Source: Shinisaurus crocodilurus
Taxonomy: Eukaryota; Chordata; Lepidosauria; Squamata; Shinisauridae
Assembly (NCBI GenBank): GCA_021292165.1
Contig: CM037883.1
Span: 6,612,934 to 6,676,933 of the forward strand
Reading direction: 5' to 3'
Length of the DNA stretch: 64,000 bases
The translations under genes were made by a program, and so were the position numbers. Numbering within the stretch: the stretch's first letter is position 1; every line of letters begins with the position of its first letter. The notes beneath the pieces are model-generated. The model was not told the origin of the DNA. It was given only the letters and a program-made list of their open reading frames with translations, and did not search any database. Below are positions 44,000 to 55,495 of this stretch, piece by piece.

Positions 44000-44952
44000 A
44001 CAAAAACACAACAGCCTTTATTGTCTCAACCCAGTTATGATTGTTTTGCCTAAAAAGTTTTTATCTATCATCATAAATACAATTTATTATCTTTCACAAA
44101 ATGTTTGAAAAGAATATTGTCCATATGCACTACTTAAAGAGTATTTGGCCTTGCATAGACTCATATGCAATAAGAAGAAAGGACTTGTGTACACAGATTT
44201 TTAACAAGATACGATAAAGTATTTGCATCTGCAATTCACACATTTAAATGTCTAGCTAGGTGAAAAGGCAAAATAAAGAAGTTACTTTGTATATATCAAT
44301 CATATGGCAAGTGGACAAGAACTACAGAAAACTTGGAAAAATATTTTTCAATAATCCTGGCTTCAAAAAGATTATTTTACAACGACCAGCTGCCTCATGC
44401 TCGGCAAATCCTGCTCATTGTTTAATGGCATGTTTATTCAAAATATACAACTGACTATAGTATTAAAAAAATTAAATCATTTCAAAGTGCATCAGGTCAT
44501 CTATAACTGTCCCAAGAAACAATATTTCCTGCAGCTTTTTCTCTCTTAAAAAAAGAAAAGTATATTAAGTACCAAGGAAACCAGGCAGGTCCCCCTTTCA
44601 GAAATTATGATCACTGCAGGTTTGGCGGTCCTTTGGGGCTTCTCACTGGGAGACAGAGCAACGGGACCTCTGCATCACTAAAATGGACCCCTGTTTCCAA
44701 CAGCGCAGTTGCAGGTTGCTTAAGATAAGGTTAACTTTTCCACTGTAAATTGAGTTAGACATCAAAGACACGTTAGAAAAAACTAGCAACCACCAACCTC
44801 TACAGTGTTCTATGCAAGGAAACCGCTTTGGCCTTAGTTTAACAGACACAGCGGGAAAAGACGATATCACCCCATAACACTCGGGGGCGAGGGAGTCTTC
44901 TGCCAGTGGGAACATGTCCGTAGTAGCACTGTACCTTGATCTTAGTCTCACA
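44000..44952 (-). other. MTMR1: MTMR1 3' UTR
   Basis: About 0.9 kb of AT-rich sequence after the stop codon on the minus strand, ending near a minus-strand AATAAA (plus-strand tttatt at 44017-44022) followed by a T/GT-rich tract. No repeats of note are seen. Length is inferred from that signal. Confidence 0.6.
44017..44022 (-). terminator. Candidate poly(A) signal of MTMR1
   Basis: Minus-strand AATAAA with tgttgtgtttttgtatt downstream, a standard T/GT-rich downstream element. Confidence 0.6.
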
Positions 44953-45111
44953 TCAGACAGAGGTGTGTACTGGTGTGGCTGCCGGAGATGACCCCCGGTC
45001 CGACGAAGAAGAAATGGAGTGTGTCGCTGCTTCCCGCTGCAATTCTTCCACCCTTTTCTGGAGCTCAGCTCTGATGGCAAGCAGTTCTTTTAGATTCTGG
45101 TGAATCGGCAT
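44953..45111 (-). CDS. MTMR1: MTMR1 last coding exon: coiled coil and C-terminal TSV
   Basis: A 159-nt segment from the acceptor tctctgatag to TGA. It begins [20 protein letters not shown], followed by [20 protein letters not shown] and ends TPVHTSV. Leu/Ile/Val spacing in the first 27 residues predicts a coiled coil, which in this family mediates dimerisation. The final T-S-V fits a class I PDZ ligand (Ser/Thr at -2, hydrophobic end). The Ser-rich stretch before it may be phosphorylated; that is inference. Confidence 0.95.
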   Translation of the reverse strand: MPIHQNLKELLAIRAELQKRVEELQREAATHSISSSSDRGSSPAATPVHTSV

Positions 45112-46402
45112 CTATCAGAGATTGATATAGATGGGCTTTTGTTTAAAGTACTAAATGCCTGGATTTATCTTTCAACCCAGGGAATGAGAAACTACAACAT
45201 GCGTGTGTGTATAAATAATTTTTATACTGCCTTTCCATTAAAAGAAATGTTTAGGGCAGTTTATAAACTAATAAACATGTTATATGCAACGATAAAATGC
45301 AGAATAAACAACAATAAACAAAGAGAAAAGGCAGTAAATGACACAGTTAAATTAACCAATCAGGGATATTAAAATTAACAGTTTGGCAGACCAAATTCCT
45401 ACAGGAAAACAAATGTCTGCACAAGAGCAGAAGGCCATCAGAGAAGGCAAGATGGGCCTCCATGATCCAGAGTCCAGGCCCAACCACAGATAAAGTCAGT
45501 TCTTTGGATTAAATTACCTGTTTATTTGCCTTTTGGGTGTTAACTACTGGACCCAGTCTCTCTTGCCAATCAGTTACATCTTAGTTAACAAATAGATGGC
45601 AGAGGCTTATGAAAATAGCTTCCCCAATATATTAAATCTAAAAAAGAATTCAGTAAAACATAGGGAGCCTCTGTCTATTGCAAGAAAAGTGTTGGCTTAA
45701 AGCCAGATTAGTCAAATACTGATCTTTTTCTACATTTGGGAATGCATGTTAGATCACTTCCAGGCAAATTAAGGGGAAAGAGGGGAAGCATTGTGGGAAT
45801 GGGTGCTGCAAGAGAGTAAAAGGTGCAACCTGAGTTTGGAGTTTCCTGGCACAAAGTCTGAGTAAGTTTCTGGATTTCTAAATGCTGGTGTTGCTGTGAA
45901 TTTGGTGCCACCTGTGTGCTGGCTTCTGTACCCCATAATATCTGCTGACCCTACCTTTTTGCAAGTAAACATTATTACAGAGATAGTAGAAGTCTCCATT
46001 CCTTTGTCCTTCAAAGGAACTTGACTCTGGTGGGAAATGCTATGTGGCCACTTGGGGAAAAGGGGAGTGAGAAAGTTATTTGGTAAACTCTTCACAATGG
46101 GAGCTGGGAACAAACAGCAGGCAAGCTCTCCAGCATTAGGCGAGCAGGGCTCAAAAACCTATTCTCAAGGCCAGCTGTCCTGCACAGCGGAGACAGGCCT
46201 GCAAAAAGAACAAACAAGAGCACATCTTTGAACACAGGGCTTTCCCTTCACTAGTGTGTAACTAGCCCTTTCACATCTGGAAAAAGGTCAAAAGAACACG
46301 CAGAACAGAGAGTGTAATTTGCAAGCAGGCTTTTAAAGCCCGGTGGGTGAAGAACAAATTTGAACCAATTTCTGGTTTATGTTCATTGCAGCACTTGCAA
46401 TA

Positions 46403-46649
46403 CAGTCATGCCTTGGATTGAGAGCATAATTCGTTCCGGAAACATGCTTGTAATCCAAAACACTCTTATATCAAAACGAACACACCCCCAAAAAAAATTT
46501 GTACAGAGATTTTTAATTTAAGTCATACTACAGTACTTGTATTGCAAGACATCACTTGTATAGCAAGTCAAAAAAATTAAATATTTAAAAATTTGCTTGT
46601 CTTGCAAAACGCTCTCAAACCAAGCTACCTGCAATCCAAGATATTACTG
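46403..46649 (+). mobile_element. Mariner-type MITE (copy 2)
   Basis: 247 bp between TA dinucleotides (46401-46402 and 46650-46651). Starts cagtcatgccttggattgag and ends tgcaatccaagatattactg. Confidence 0.88.
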
Positions 46650-49600
46650 TACTGGCTTCCTGAAATAGGTGTATGTCTCTTTCTCTTTGTGAATTACGAG
46701 TGTCATTGTGGATGGCTTATGGTCTGCTGCTAGGCAACACTTTGCAAGCGATACACCTTTTCAGCTCTGCAGCTGAACATGCCCAACGTGGGGAAGGAAG
46801 GCAACCCCACACCTGTGTTCTATTTCAATTTTCTATATGGAGCTGTTGCCCCAGTGGTGGACAAAGACACCAGTCAGATTTCTGCCTCCACTAATCATTT
46901 CAGGAGAAAAAAAAATCATTTGTGACCTAACCTAGCTGTAAAATTGATTAGGCAACCACTCAATAACTCTTGCAGTTATTTCTTAAGTAACTTAATTAGG
47001 CTACAAATATATTAAAAGTCATTAGCACCCATAAACAAAAAGATTAATCTTTCTGCTTCACTTCCACGAATTAACTTACTTCTAAAGGTATCACTTGTTC
47101 CAATGTATTAAAAGAAACACACAGATTTCTTGCTTGTTTAGAAGAAGAGATTATTAGAATGGAAAAATAACTGCTAACTCACAGCTATTAAAAGAATATT
47201 AGAAACTTCTTATCTTCAAGGAGCCTTCAACAACAACAAAATAAACCCTGGTTTATTCAAATTCAAGGAAGTGAATGACTTATTATATCAAAGGCAAGAG
47301 GCTCAACTACTGTGGAACAGAGGCTAGGTTTTAAAGGAACCACTTCATCCAGCGCTTGGCCAGGTGAGCACCTGCTTCTTTTTTCTATATCATAATTTCC
47401 CCTCTGCACAGAGTAACATCTGATGAAAATGCATATGGCTTACAACCAACTAATATGGGAAGAAGCTGTGGGTTTATTTCCACTGATTACACAGTGACCT
47501 GTATTAGCTGCAACTGCTTTAAGTTTGTATCCCATTCAACCCACCTGTGTAAGTATTCATTTTGCATTAGGTTAGCGATTATAGCAATTCCATTTCATGA
47601 TTTATTACGTGTTTAATAAAGCTCTTATATTGCTCCCACTGTGTAGATAAATTGTAAGAACCTAACGTGTGGGTTAGTAGTGCAGGGTTGTGTGCCAGTC
47701 CGATGGGCAAGACAGCAATGTAAAAATCATGTGAAGAGGGTATGTGCGGCGAAAACAGCTTCTGTCTTACAACTAAAGCTGCCTCGAACCCACACAGATC
47801 CAATATGTCTACTGGAGTCCCTTCCCTTTCAAAGTACCTAAATGGAGATGTGGAAGGAGACTGCACCTATTTTTCCCCACTCTTTCAGCACTGTGAAGTA
47901 CATCGGAATAACAAAATCCGTACCGACAAGGATAAGCATAAAAGGCAACATAATAGCTACTCACAGTGCTACCAGCTCTTAATTGTATGGAAGTGACTGT
48001 GTATTCTTGCACTTCCCTTTACAAGCTCAAGGACAGTCATTCAAATGAAATTTGTTCAGCAATGAATGTGTTTCTTCTTCTGTAGGCCCTTTTAAAAATG
48101 ATTTTAGAACTGGGAAGAAAGGCAGCTATAGAACAAAATGACTATTTTAAACCTATTGCCTGATTTACAGCCTGAACCTATCCCCATTCTTGTAGCTACT
48201 GTGGTGCAACAGGCAAGAACTAGGCAGCTCCAATCTGCTTCCTTTGGGGGTGGAGGCAGAAGATAGTGGGGGTTCCTTCCTTCCAAAAGTTGAAAGTGGC
48301 ATGAGAGCCATCACTGTCCTTGGCACACATGCTCATCTTTTTCTGGCAAAAAGGGTTTGGGCAAGTTACAGAAGCCCTGCAGAACCTGTCTGATCAGATT
48401 GTAGCGGGGCAAACAAAATTAAAATGTGCTGATAACCCACCATGTGTGAAAGCTCCAGCAGGGTGTTTCCTATCCCCTCACCTCTGCTGCTTGTCTGGTA
48501 CTGCCTCCCCCCCCCCCCCCAAAGGAGAGTAATCAAGCACATAGCAGGCCATGATACATGGCTGGTAGGATGTGATAATTTGGCGGGTTGCAAAGTTGTT
48601 GTGTAGGCCTGCTGCACATCATGAACAGGGACGGCTCTACAATGTCTCTTTCAACTCTGAAGAAAGGAGGGAAATCCTCTTCCATCCCCATCCTAAAAAA
48701 AGAAGTGGGGCAGGAGGGGGGGGGGAATTATGCATGCATTTCCCTGCTGGCACAAGACTGCACGGGCTCACTCTGCAGGCCCCCCCGAGAATGGGGTCCA
48801 ACGGGTCACTTGAGAGCCCTGCCTCTTGCCCCTCAAATCCTTCAGCCTGGTGCTGCTATGTTGCTTAAGAGCCTCCGTTTGTGCAGGAAGCTGATGTTTT
48901 CCTGTAAGGCTTGGATCCAGTGCAAGTAGTCATGGGCCCTGGGCCCAGCGCTGTGCACTATGGAGAGCTTTTCTTTTTTCTTTTCTTTAATAAGTCAGGA
49001 CTGGAACACATACGTTCCTTGAACAGCTTCAAAGGGAAATGTTCTAGAGTCGTTTTTCTTCATCTTTCAAAAAACAGATATTCTAACAGAACGGCTTTTA
49101 AGATTGAAACAGCAATGCACTTGCATAGCCAGTCCAATGCCAAGGATGAAAGCTGCGTAAGCACACTTGAGCAACTTTTAAAATCCCTATTTTTAAAAAG
49201 TGTGCTTCTGATATGTACTGGAAATGTGAACTGAATCATTACAAAAAGTAAGTGCCAAAATTAGATCAAACTGCAGAGAGATTACATGCTTAAGAGGCCC
49301 AAAAGGGACAGGGAATATGAGGAAAGAAGCAACAAATGAATAAATAGGTTCTAGGAATCAAAGCAAGCCGGTGTCACTTCAGGAAAGAATAATTAGCTCA
49401 AGGTTGGAAAAGACAAGAAAACAACTTGGGCACATTCAAACTAGCTGCAAATTGGCAGTGGCTGTTCACATGCAGTTGGTCTGAAAAACAGGACGATGAT
49501 GTAGATGATGTAGAAAAAATAAATTATGTAGAAAAAATAAATTGTGTGCTACACGTGTGTTGTGGCTCACCCCTTTTGTTCTACACTCAGAAAAAATATT

Positions 49601-50657
49601 GACAAGATATACAACCCTCCACTGAGTCACTGCATACACTATAATAGGCCTCGTCTTTTACTCACTCCAAATTTAGGTAACATCACAGCTGTTTCCAACA
49701 TACTGCTACTCAAGGAAGGGAACATGAGACACACCCATAATGGTCCCATAATGCAATCCTGCACTTGTTTCTTGAAAGTTATCACTAGGTTTAATGGGGC
49801 TTACTCCCAGGTAAGTGGGGTTTACATAGGACTGTAGCCACATTCTCAGTTTCTACACTGAGATGTTTCCTCCAGCAAGCAACTGCCATTCTCACAATGC
49901 CCTGGCTCAAAGCCTTTTGAATCCAGATGCTGTGGTTGCCCGTAGAGAACTGCCGAAACTAGAATCCCTTTCGCTGGGATGCTTTAGTAACCACATTTCT
50001 ATGGGGAACTTCCACACAACTGTTTGCACTCTCTCCATGAACATGGTTACTACAAGGCAGTATCCAGGCTGTAATACCCAACCCCCTTTCCCACCTGGCT
50101 GCACTAGGCATGACCACAGGCATTCTTGGTGTGATGCATGCTTTCCTAAGATTACACTGTTGCAGTTATTCCTAGGGCTTCTTCCTAGCTTGCCACTGAA
50201 GTATTCAGGAGGGAAGCAAGGTGGTCTCACACATACAGCCGCAGTGTTTGTAACAAAATTCCTAGATATGAAGTATTCCCATGCAGGAAACATGCAATGC
50301 ATCAGGTTACTTGAATTTCAGTCCATATCTTTATACCTTATGCCACTGTGGTGGCTTTAATGATTTGCATGAATGTTTGTCAATAAAAGGTTGAGTAAAC
50401 TATCTGTTTTATATTTATGTATTGAAACTTTTGCTTCTGGTTGGAGCATTTCAGGACAATTTGCTGTTTTTACTTGCTTATTGGTAACACAAATTACCGT
50501 ATTATTGTGGTATCATTTTAAAATATTTGTCTATATTTCTGGTATCAAAATATTTTGTTCTTTTAAACCTGGCTTTTATATTTCCATGGAAACATGCAAG
50601 GTGCATATATTTTGCTGCAGGTAGACATGGATGCAATTCTCATGTTATGAGCTACAC

Positions 50658-51104
50658 CAGGGGTAGACAATGTGGTACCCTCAGGCACCAATGTGCCCCC
50701 AGACATCTTTCTTGGCACCTGTCAAGTTGCCCTACTCCGTCCATGTCAAATACATAATAAAAAAACAATTCCTTACGCATCGGATTGTGAAAATAATTTC
50801 ATCATCAATCAACCGAGTAAATAAGGGGAATCAAAGAAGATTGTGTAACTCTATCACCGTAGTCTGTGGATGCCATTCTGACAACGAAGTGAGACACGGC
50901 TTCTATGCTGGTGCTGAAAACTGGGGGTTCAAAGGAGTTGCTCAGTGTGTTGGGGCTCAGACCCCACTTTAGCCTTGTACTCAGTCTTTTAGGCAAGTTA
51001 CTTGTCCTTTGCCACGCCTCCCATGGCAGCCATTTTGTGGTCTTGCCCAGGTCAGTTTATCAGACTGCCAAATGTGCTCACGGCCCAGAAAGGTTGCCTA
51101 CCCG
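50658..51104 (+). mobile_element. hAT element with perfect 8-bp target duplication
   Basis: Flanked by AGCTACAC (50650-50657 and 51105-51112). Left end caggggtagacaatgtgg, right end ccagaaaggttgcctacccg (inverted, slightly shortened). The right half matches the fragment at 16305-16500. Confidence 0.88.
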
Positions 51105-53020
51105 AGCTACACACTTTCCCCTACACAGAAGTCTTTCCCGCACACCGCCAGACTCCAAGCAGCCTTGATGCATCATTTCCTTACCAAGTATTTTGGAAGG
51201 AGCTTATTGAATTCCTCAGTAAAACTTGTGATCACAACATAGAAAAACAATGCCAGGGACGGAGTACTTTTTGCAGGAAACAAGACAAAACTCCATTCCA
51301 TGGTGGCATGCTCTTTTTAGAGTTGGTAGATGATCTAGAACTGCTGACCAGAACCATTTAGAAAACCCACTCTCATCTGGTCAGTAGCATAAGGTTCCTG
51401 CGATTTTTGCACTTCTAACAGACTGGTTTCTAAAGGAATCCACTCTTAGGAAAGAAAAGCTGAAAAATAATCACAGAAGGTGTTAAGGTATTCCGGGGGT
51501 GGGTGGGTGGGGTTAGGCACCTTTACTAGCAGTCGTAAAAGGGAAGTCTGCTTTCAGAAAGGGAAGGAAAAGAAGAATCAGCACAAATGGAAAATCCAAG
51601 CTGGCAACAGAATGAGACCTTCTAATAGGTCCTATGAGGAAATTAGTGATTATGCAGATTGTGCATCCAAAATTTCCTTCTAGTACAGCAACACAAAACC
51701 TAAAGGTAAAAAGATTTTGTGCTAGCTGGTTAGGATTCAAGTCTTGAAGTCTGGCTTTTGAAAGAGCTTTGTAGGAGGAAGAGGAACTACCCAGATATCT
51801 AGTCCTATTAAGCATGTACAATCCTATTTGGATCCTATCCTCCCAACAACTTCTAATTGGGTACTATGCAGGTTCTTATTCCAAAAGACACACACACAAA
51901 CACACACTAAATCAACAGTGGCCAGGTAAAGTGGAACGCTGTACTAGCTGCAGTTATATTTCTGTTTTGTTGTTAGCATACTCTTTGTCAAACCATTGTC
52001 TATTCTCGGCTTTGGATAGGAACTTGCCTTCGTGCGTTGCACCATGGCAGGGCAATTTGAATGCTATACTATCCCCCGGTCCTGGACTCCAGCATCCACA
52101 GCACTGGCACAGACTGCCTTGGCTCCAGGAAAAGGGATCTAGATGGCAACTTGCCCGTTGCCAAAGGGAGTGGATGGGAGCCACAACAACTATCATACTT
52201 CAGCACAAATAAAGCAACAGTGCTATCATGAACTCAAAACAGAAGATAAAACAGACACCACCGCCACCATCCATTAAAGAAACATCCCCCTCGCAACAGA
52301 CTGGTTTACAGATGCATGTTCATCATTTGATGACTGGCACATGTGGATAAGCCACCACAGAGAGAATTTCCACATTACCGCAAAATACAGGCAGAGTTGA
52401 GTAAAGCAGCAGTGAAAAGCCAAGCGGCACTATAGGTGCAATGTGTGAACCAGATCTATCTGGATGTCTCTCACTTTGTGCTGGGCCTTCTCTCTCCCTA
52501 GTTCTCCACACATTATCCAGGTCTATCTCTTCATGCTTGGGTGTGGGGGGAGAGAGATTGCGCCCTTCTGCTGAGATCTTTCACATGTGCGAGTGGTCAG
52601 CCTCAGTCTACACTGGGCTTTGGAGACACTTGGAAGTAGCAAGAATTTCACACTGCTTCCAAATGTCTCCAAATCCTGGTGCAATGTGAGAGACTGACCC
52701 TGCCCGAATCCTGTGTGTGTCTCAGAGAACTCAGGATAGGGGTGCAGGATCGGTGACAACCATCAATAATTATTGACTACCAAGGCCAGCCAAAATGTTG
52801 TGGCCATTTCCATCAGCAGCCACATGTTTAAAATGCAATGTGTCATCTAGAAATGAAAGGGGCAGAACTCCTAGCATCACACCTCTTTATTTCATCATGT
52901 ACTCAGGGCCTGAAGATTTCTAGACCAAGCTTATTTCTAGACTTCTTTAGCACTGCATTTTTATTTTTTATTTCCAAAAAACATGGAAGTCTGTTTTCAA
53001 CAGAACACAAACAAGCATAC

Positions 53021-53197
53021 CTGGGGCCTCATTCGTGGATTCCATCGTACATAGTAGTTTACCCATAGTTCCAGGTGGCTTAAACTGGCAACTGGATACA
53101 GGACATGGTTTTCGTAGTTAACATAGAAAGGGTTACTGAATTCATCAAGCTGGCTATTAATGTAGGACCACAGAGAGACAGTCCTTGTGCCTGTTTC
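53021..53197 (-). CDS. MTMR1: MTMR1 exon: end of phosphatase domain
   Basis: A 177-nt exon (59 codons) between ccttcag and gtatgc on the minus strand. It begins [20 protein letters not shown] and ends [14 protein letters not shown], containing [13 protein letters not shown]. It closes the phosphatase fold and leads into the C-terminal coiled coil. Phase 0 at both ends. Confidence 0.96.
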
Positions 53198-55381
53198 CTG
53201 AAGGAAATAAAGAACATTTTGTCAAACACACTTGCAAAAAATTGTACTGCAATATGGCGATTTTCAGGCATCCTACACTTAGGGAACCATTTCTACACCG
53301 ATCTGTAGGCTGAGGAACTCTTGTGTGACTACTGTGGGAATCCTGAACACTGCAGAGGACTCTGCAGACACCTTCTTGGGTGTATTCTCAGGCTAGGCTC
53401 ATTGGTTTTGCTGCTGCCTCTTGAGAATGCACCTTAGAATGCCCTGCAAACTGACACTGGAACTTACCCAACAATTTCCTGGAGTTGTCAGTGTAGGGGA
53501 AGGCTGGCAAAAGATGAGCTGTCTTTCAGGGAAGCTTGCCTACCACTACAGTTCTCCTCACTGAGGAACCATCAATAAGCTTCTGTGGAATGGCAGAGTT
53601 CAGGGGAATAAATTTGAACATCTCTGTGCCAGTATGGAACATATAGATCTGCAGCAAAGGCTTTTAATTCAGAAAGTCATATACTGAGATTCTGTGTTAA
53701 GAATTTTGAGAAGTCGTAATTCTATAATAATTTCCTGGTGCTGTTCTTTTAAGAATAGCTGTATTTTGACACAGACACTGAGCAAAGTCATTATTGATGA
53801 TTTTTCAAGTTCAACTTTACTGGATAAACTTACATTTGAAATGCTGCATTTCTACCTTCCTGGACAATTAATTTAAAAGCAGGTTGGAAATTCAGGCATG
53901 TTAAAGAAATAACAGGCTTGGAGGAGTAGCAATGGTGACTGAATACCATTAATCACAAGTAAAAAATAACACAGAAAGTAACAAAATAAAATTATCAGCA
54001 AAGAAAAAAACTACAATATAGAGTAAATGAAACCATATTTTAGAAAACAGGTACAATGTACACTTTTACAGAGTCTCCCTATGCCCACCTAAACCGTATG
54101 CTTTTATTAAATGTTCATGTTTAGCTTTATTGTTGTTTGGTTTTTTAAATTCTATGACCAAACACAAACATCACTATAAAACCATTATTAAATCAAGGTT
54201 TCAGAATCAGAATTCTTATCAGCTTCATCTTGCAATTTTATACTCCTCCAGTGCTATAAAGCATCTGTTTCCACTACAGTTGTCTCTTAAATTGCATTCT
54301 TTTTAAAAAGGGAGCTGCATTAGATTATCCATTCATGAGAGGGAGCTGTCTGGTAGGCACATACTTGGTGAGAATGCATAATTCAGCTCCATCTTGTGGT
54401 GCAATCATGCAATTTGCTGTGCTAGATCAGTCACTTAAGCAAAAACACAAAGGCACTGTTTGTATAAACATTTTTCTCCCTGGGATGAGGGGGAAGTGAG
54501 CCCGTCTAGCATGTGCCTTCAGTCTGCTCTTGTTGAGTACAAAGTAACATGTGACTCAGCATATTAAACTGGGTGCTGTACCCAGGATTTCCTGGAATGT
54601 ACTATCTACGTTCAATTCAGGTGTGTTCAGGGAGACCCTGGCTACAAATAAATCTGGTATTGAACGTAAGAAGCCACCTTATACTGAGACCATTAGTCCA
54701 TCTAGCCTAGCTCTGACTTACATCAGCTCTCCAAGGCCCCAGCCAGAGGGCTTTTCTAGCCCTTCTACCTTTTAACTGGAGAGTGAACCTGGGACGCTCA
54801 TGCCAAGCATGTGCTTTAATGCTGAGCTATGTCAGCCCCTTTCAGGTTTCACAGGGTTACTTTCTGCCCTGGAAGATAGGGGAGAAAATGCCTGAAGCGT
54901 TCTTCCACTTCCCTCAAGGGAAGAGGGATGTTTGTATGGATAGAGCCGAAGAATCGGTCAATGAATACAAACTAGGTTGAAGACATGAAGTTCCGTCAAG
55001 TCTGCATTTTCTAGCTAAAAGTCAATGACTCCCAGAGCAAGCACCAATGAGGCTCATTTACAAATTATACATATATCATTTACAAGTCACAGGGAGAAAA
55101 AGCATAGCCTGCTCTTTGAGGGATGCGCACTTCAATTTCAAACTATGTCCTGGTATAAACCAGGCTTGTAGCTTTGGCTAGAAATGTTAACTGCTTTTAA
55201 GAGTAGAAATGTGTTTTCATCCATGATTCAAAACCTGTATTTGATGCCTATTTTTTCACATCAAGAGAAATATGAAAATTTATTTCTATGTGACATTTAA
55301 ATACTTTCAGCTCTGTAGAACAGGCAAAATAACCTCAAAAAAACCTTTGCCTCCTATAAAATCATTACACAGATGATTTAC
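53198..55381 (-). other. MTMR1 intron
   Basis: About 2.2 kb, mostly unique, with an antisense tRNA-Ala-type SINE at about 54660-54840. No other gene signal. Confidence 0.6.
54660..54840 (-). repeat. tRNA-Ala-derived SINE (family B), antisense
   Basis: aagaagccaccttatactga g ... gtgaacctgggacgctcatg ccaagcatgtgctttaatgc tgagctatg is the reverse complement of family B, diverged. Confidence 0.7.
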
Positions 55382-55495
55382 CTCTTTTATTCGCTGATGT
55401 TCAGAGTTGTATAAAAAGGTGCCAAAGAGACAGCTATAAAGATGATCCAAAATGGTGATCAAAAACAGCTCATTGAATTCAAACGCTGCTGGAAA
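55382..55495 (-). CDS. MTMR1: MTMR1 exon: FEFNELFL block
   Basis: A 114-nt exon (38 codons) between gtttag and gtaaat on the minus strand. It reads [20 protein letters not shown] then [18 protein letters not shown]. This is the conserved FEFNE-FL-LDHLYSC segment of the myotubularin phosphatase domain. Phase 0 at both ends. Confidence 0.96.

Larger units (their letters stand above)
45112..53020 (-). other. MTMR1 last intron
   Basis: About 7.9 kb. Contains an antisense-LINE-like 3' end (about 45205-45480), a mariner-type MITE (46403-46649), a hAT element (50658-51104), and short A/C-runs (48507-48521). 46900-50600 is mainly unique AT-rich sequence with no credible exon or RNA gene. Confidence 0.6.

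Noticed and set aside
49863..50360. 165-codon plus-strand open frame
   Set aside because: Inside the last MTMR1 intron on the opposite strand, no recognisable domain, no splice or promoter support; a 131-codon frame overlaps on the other strand.
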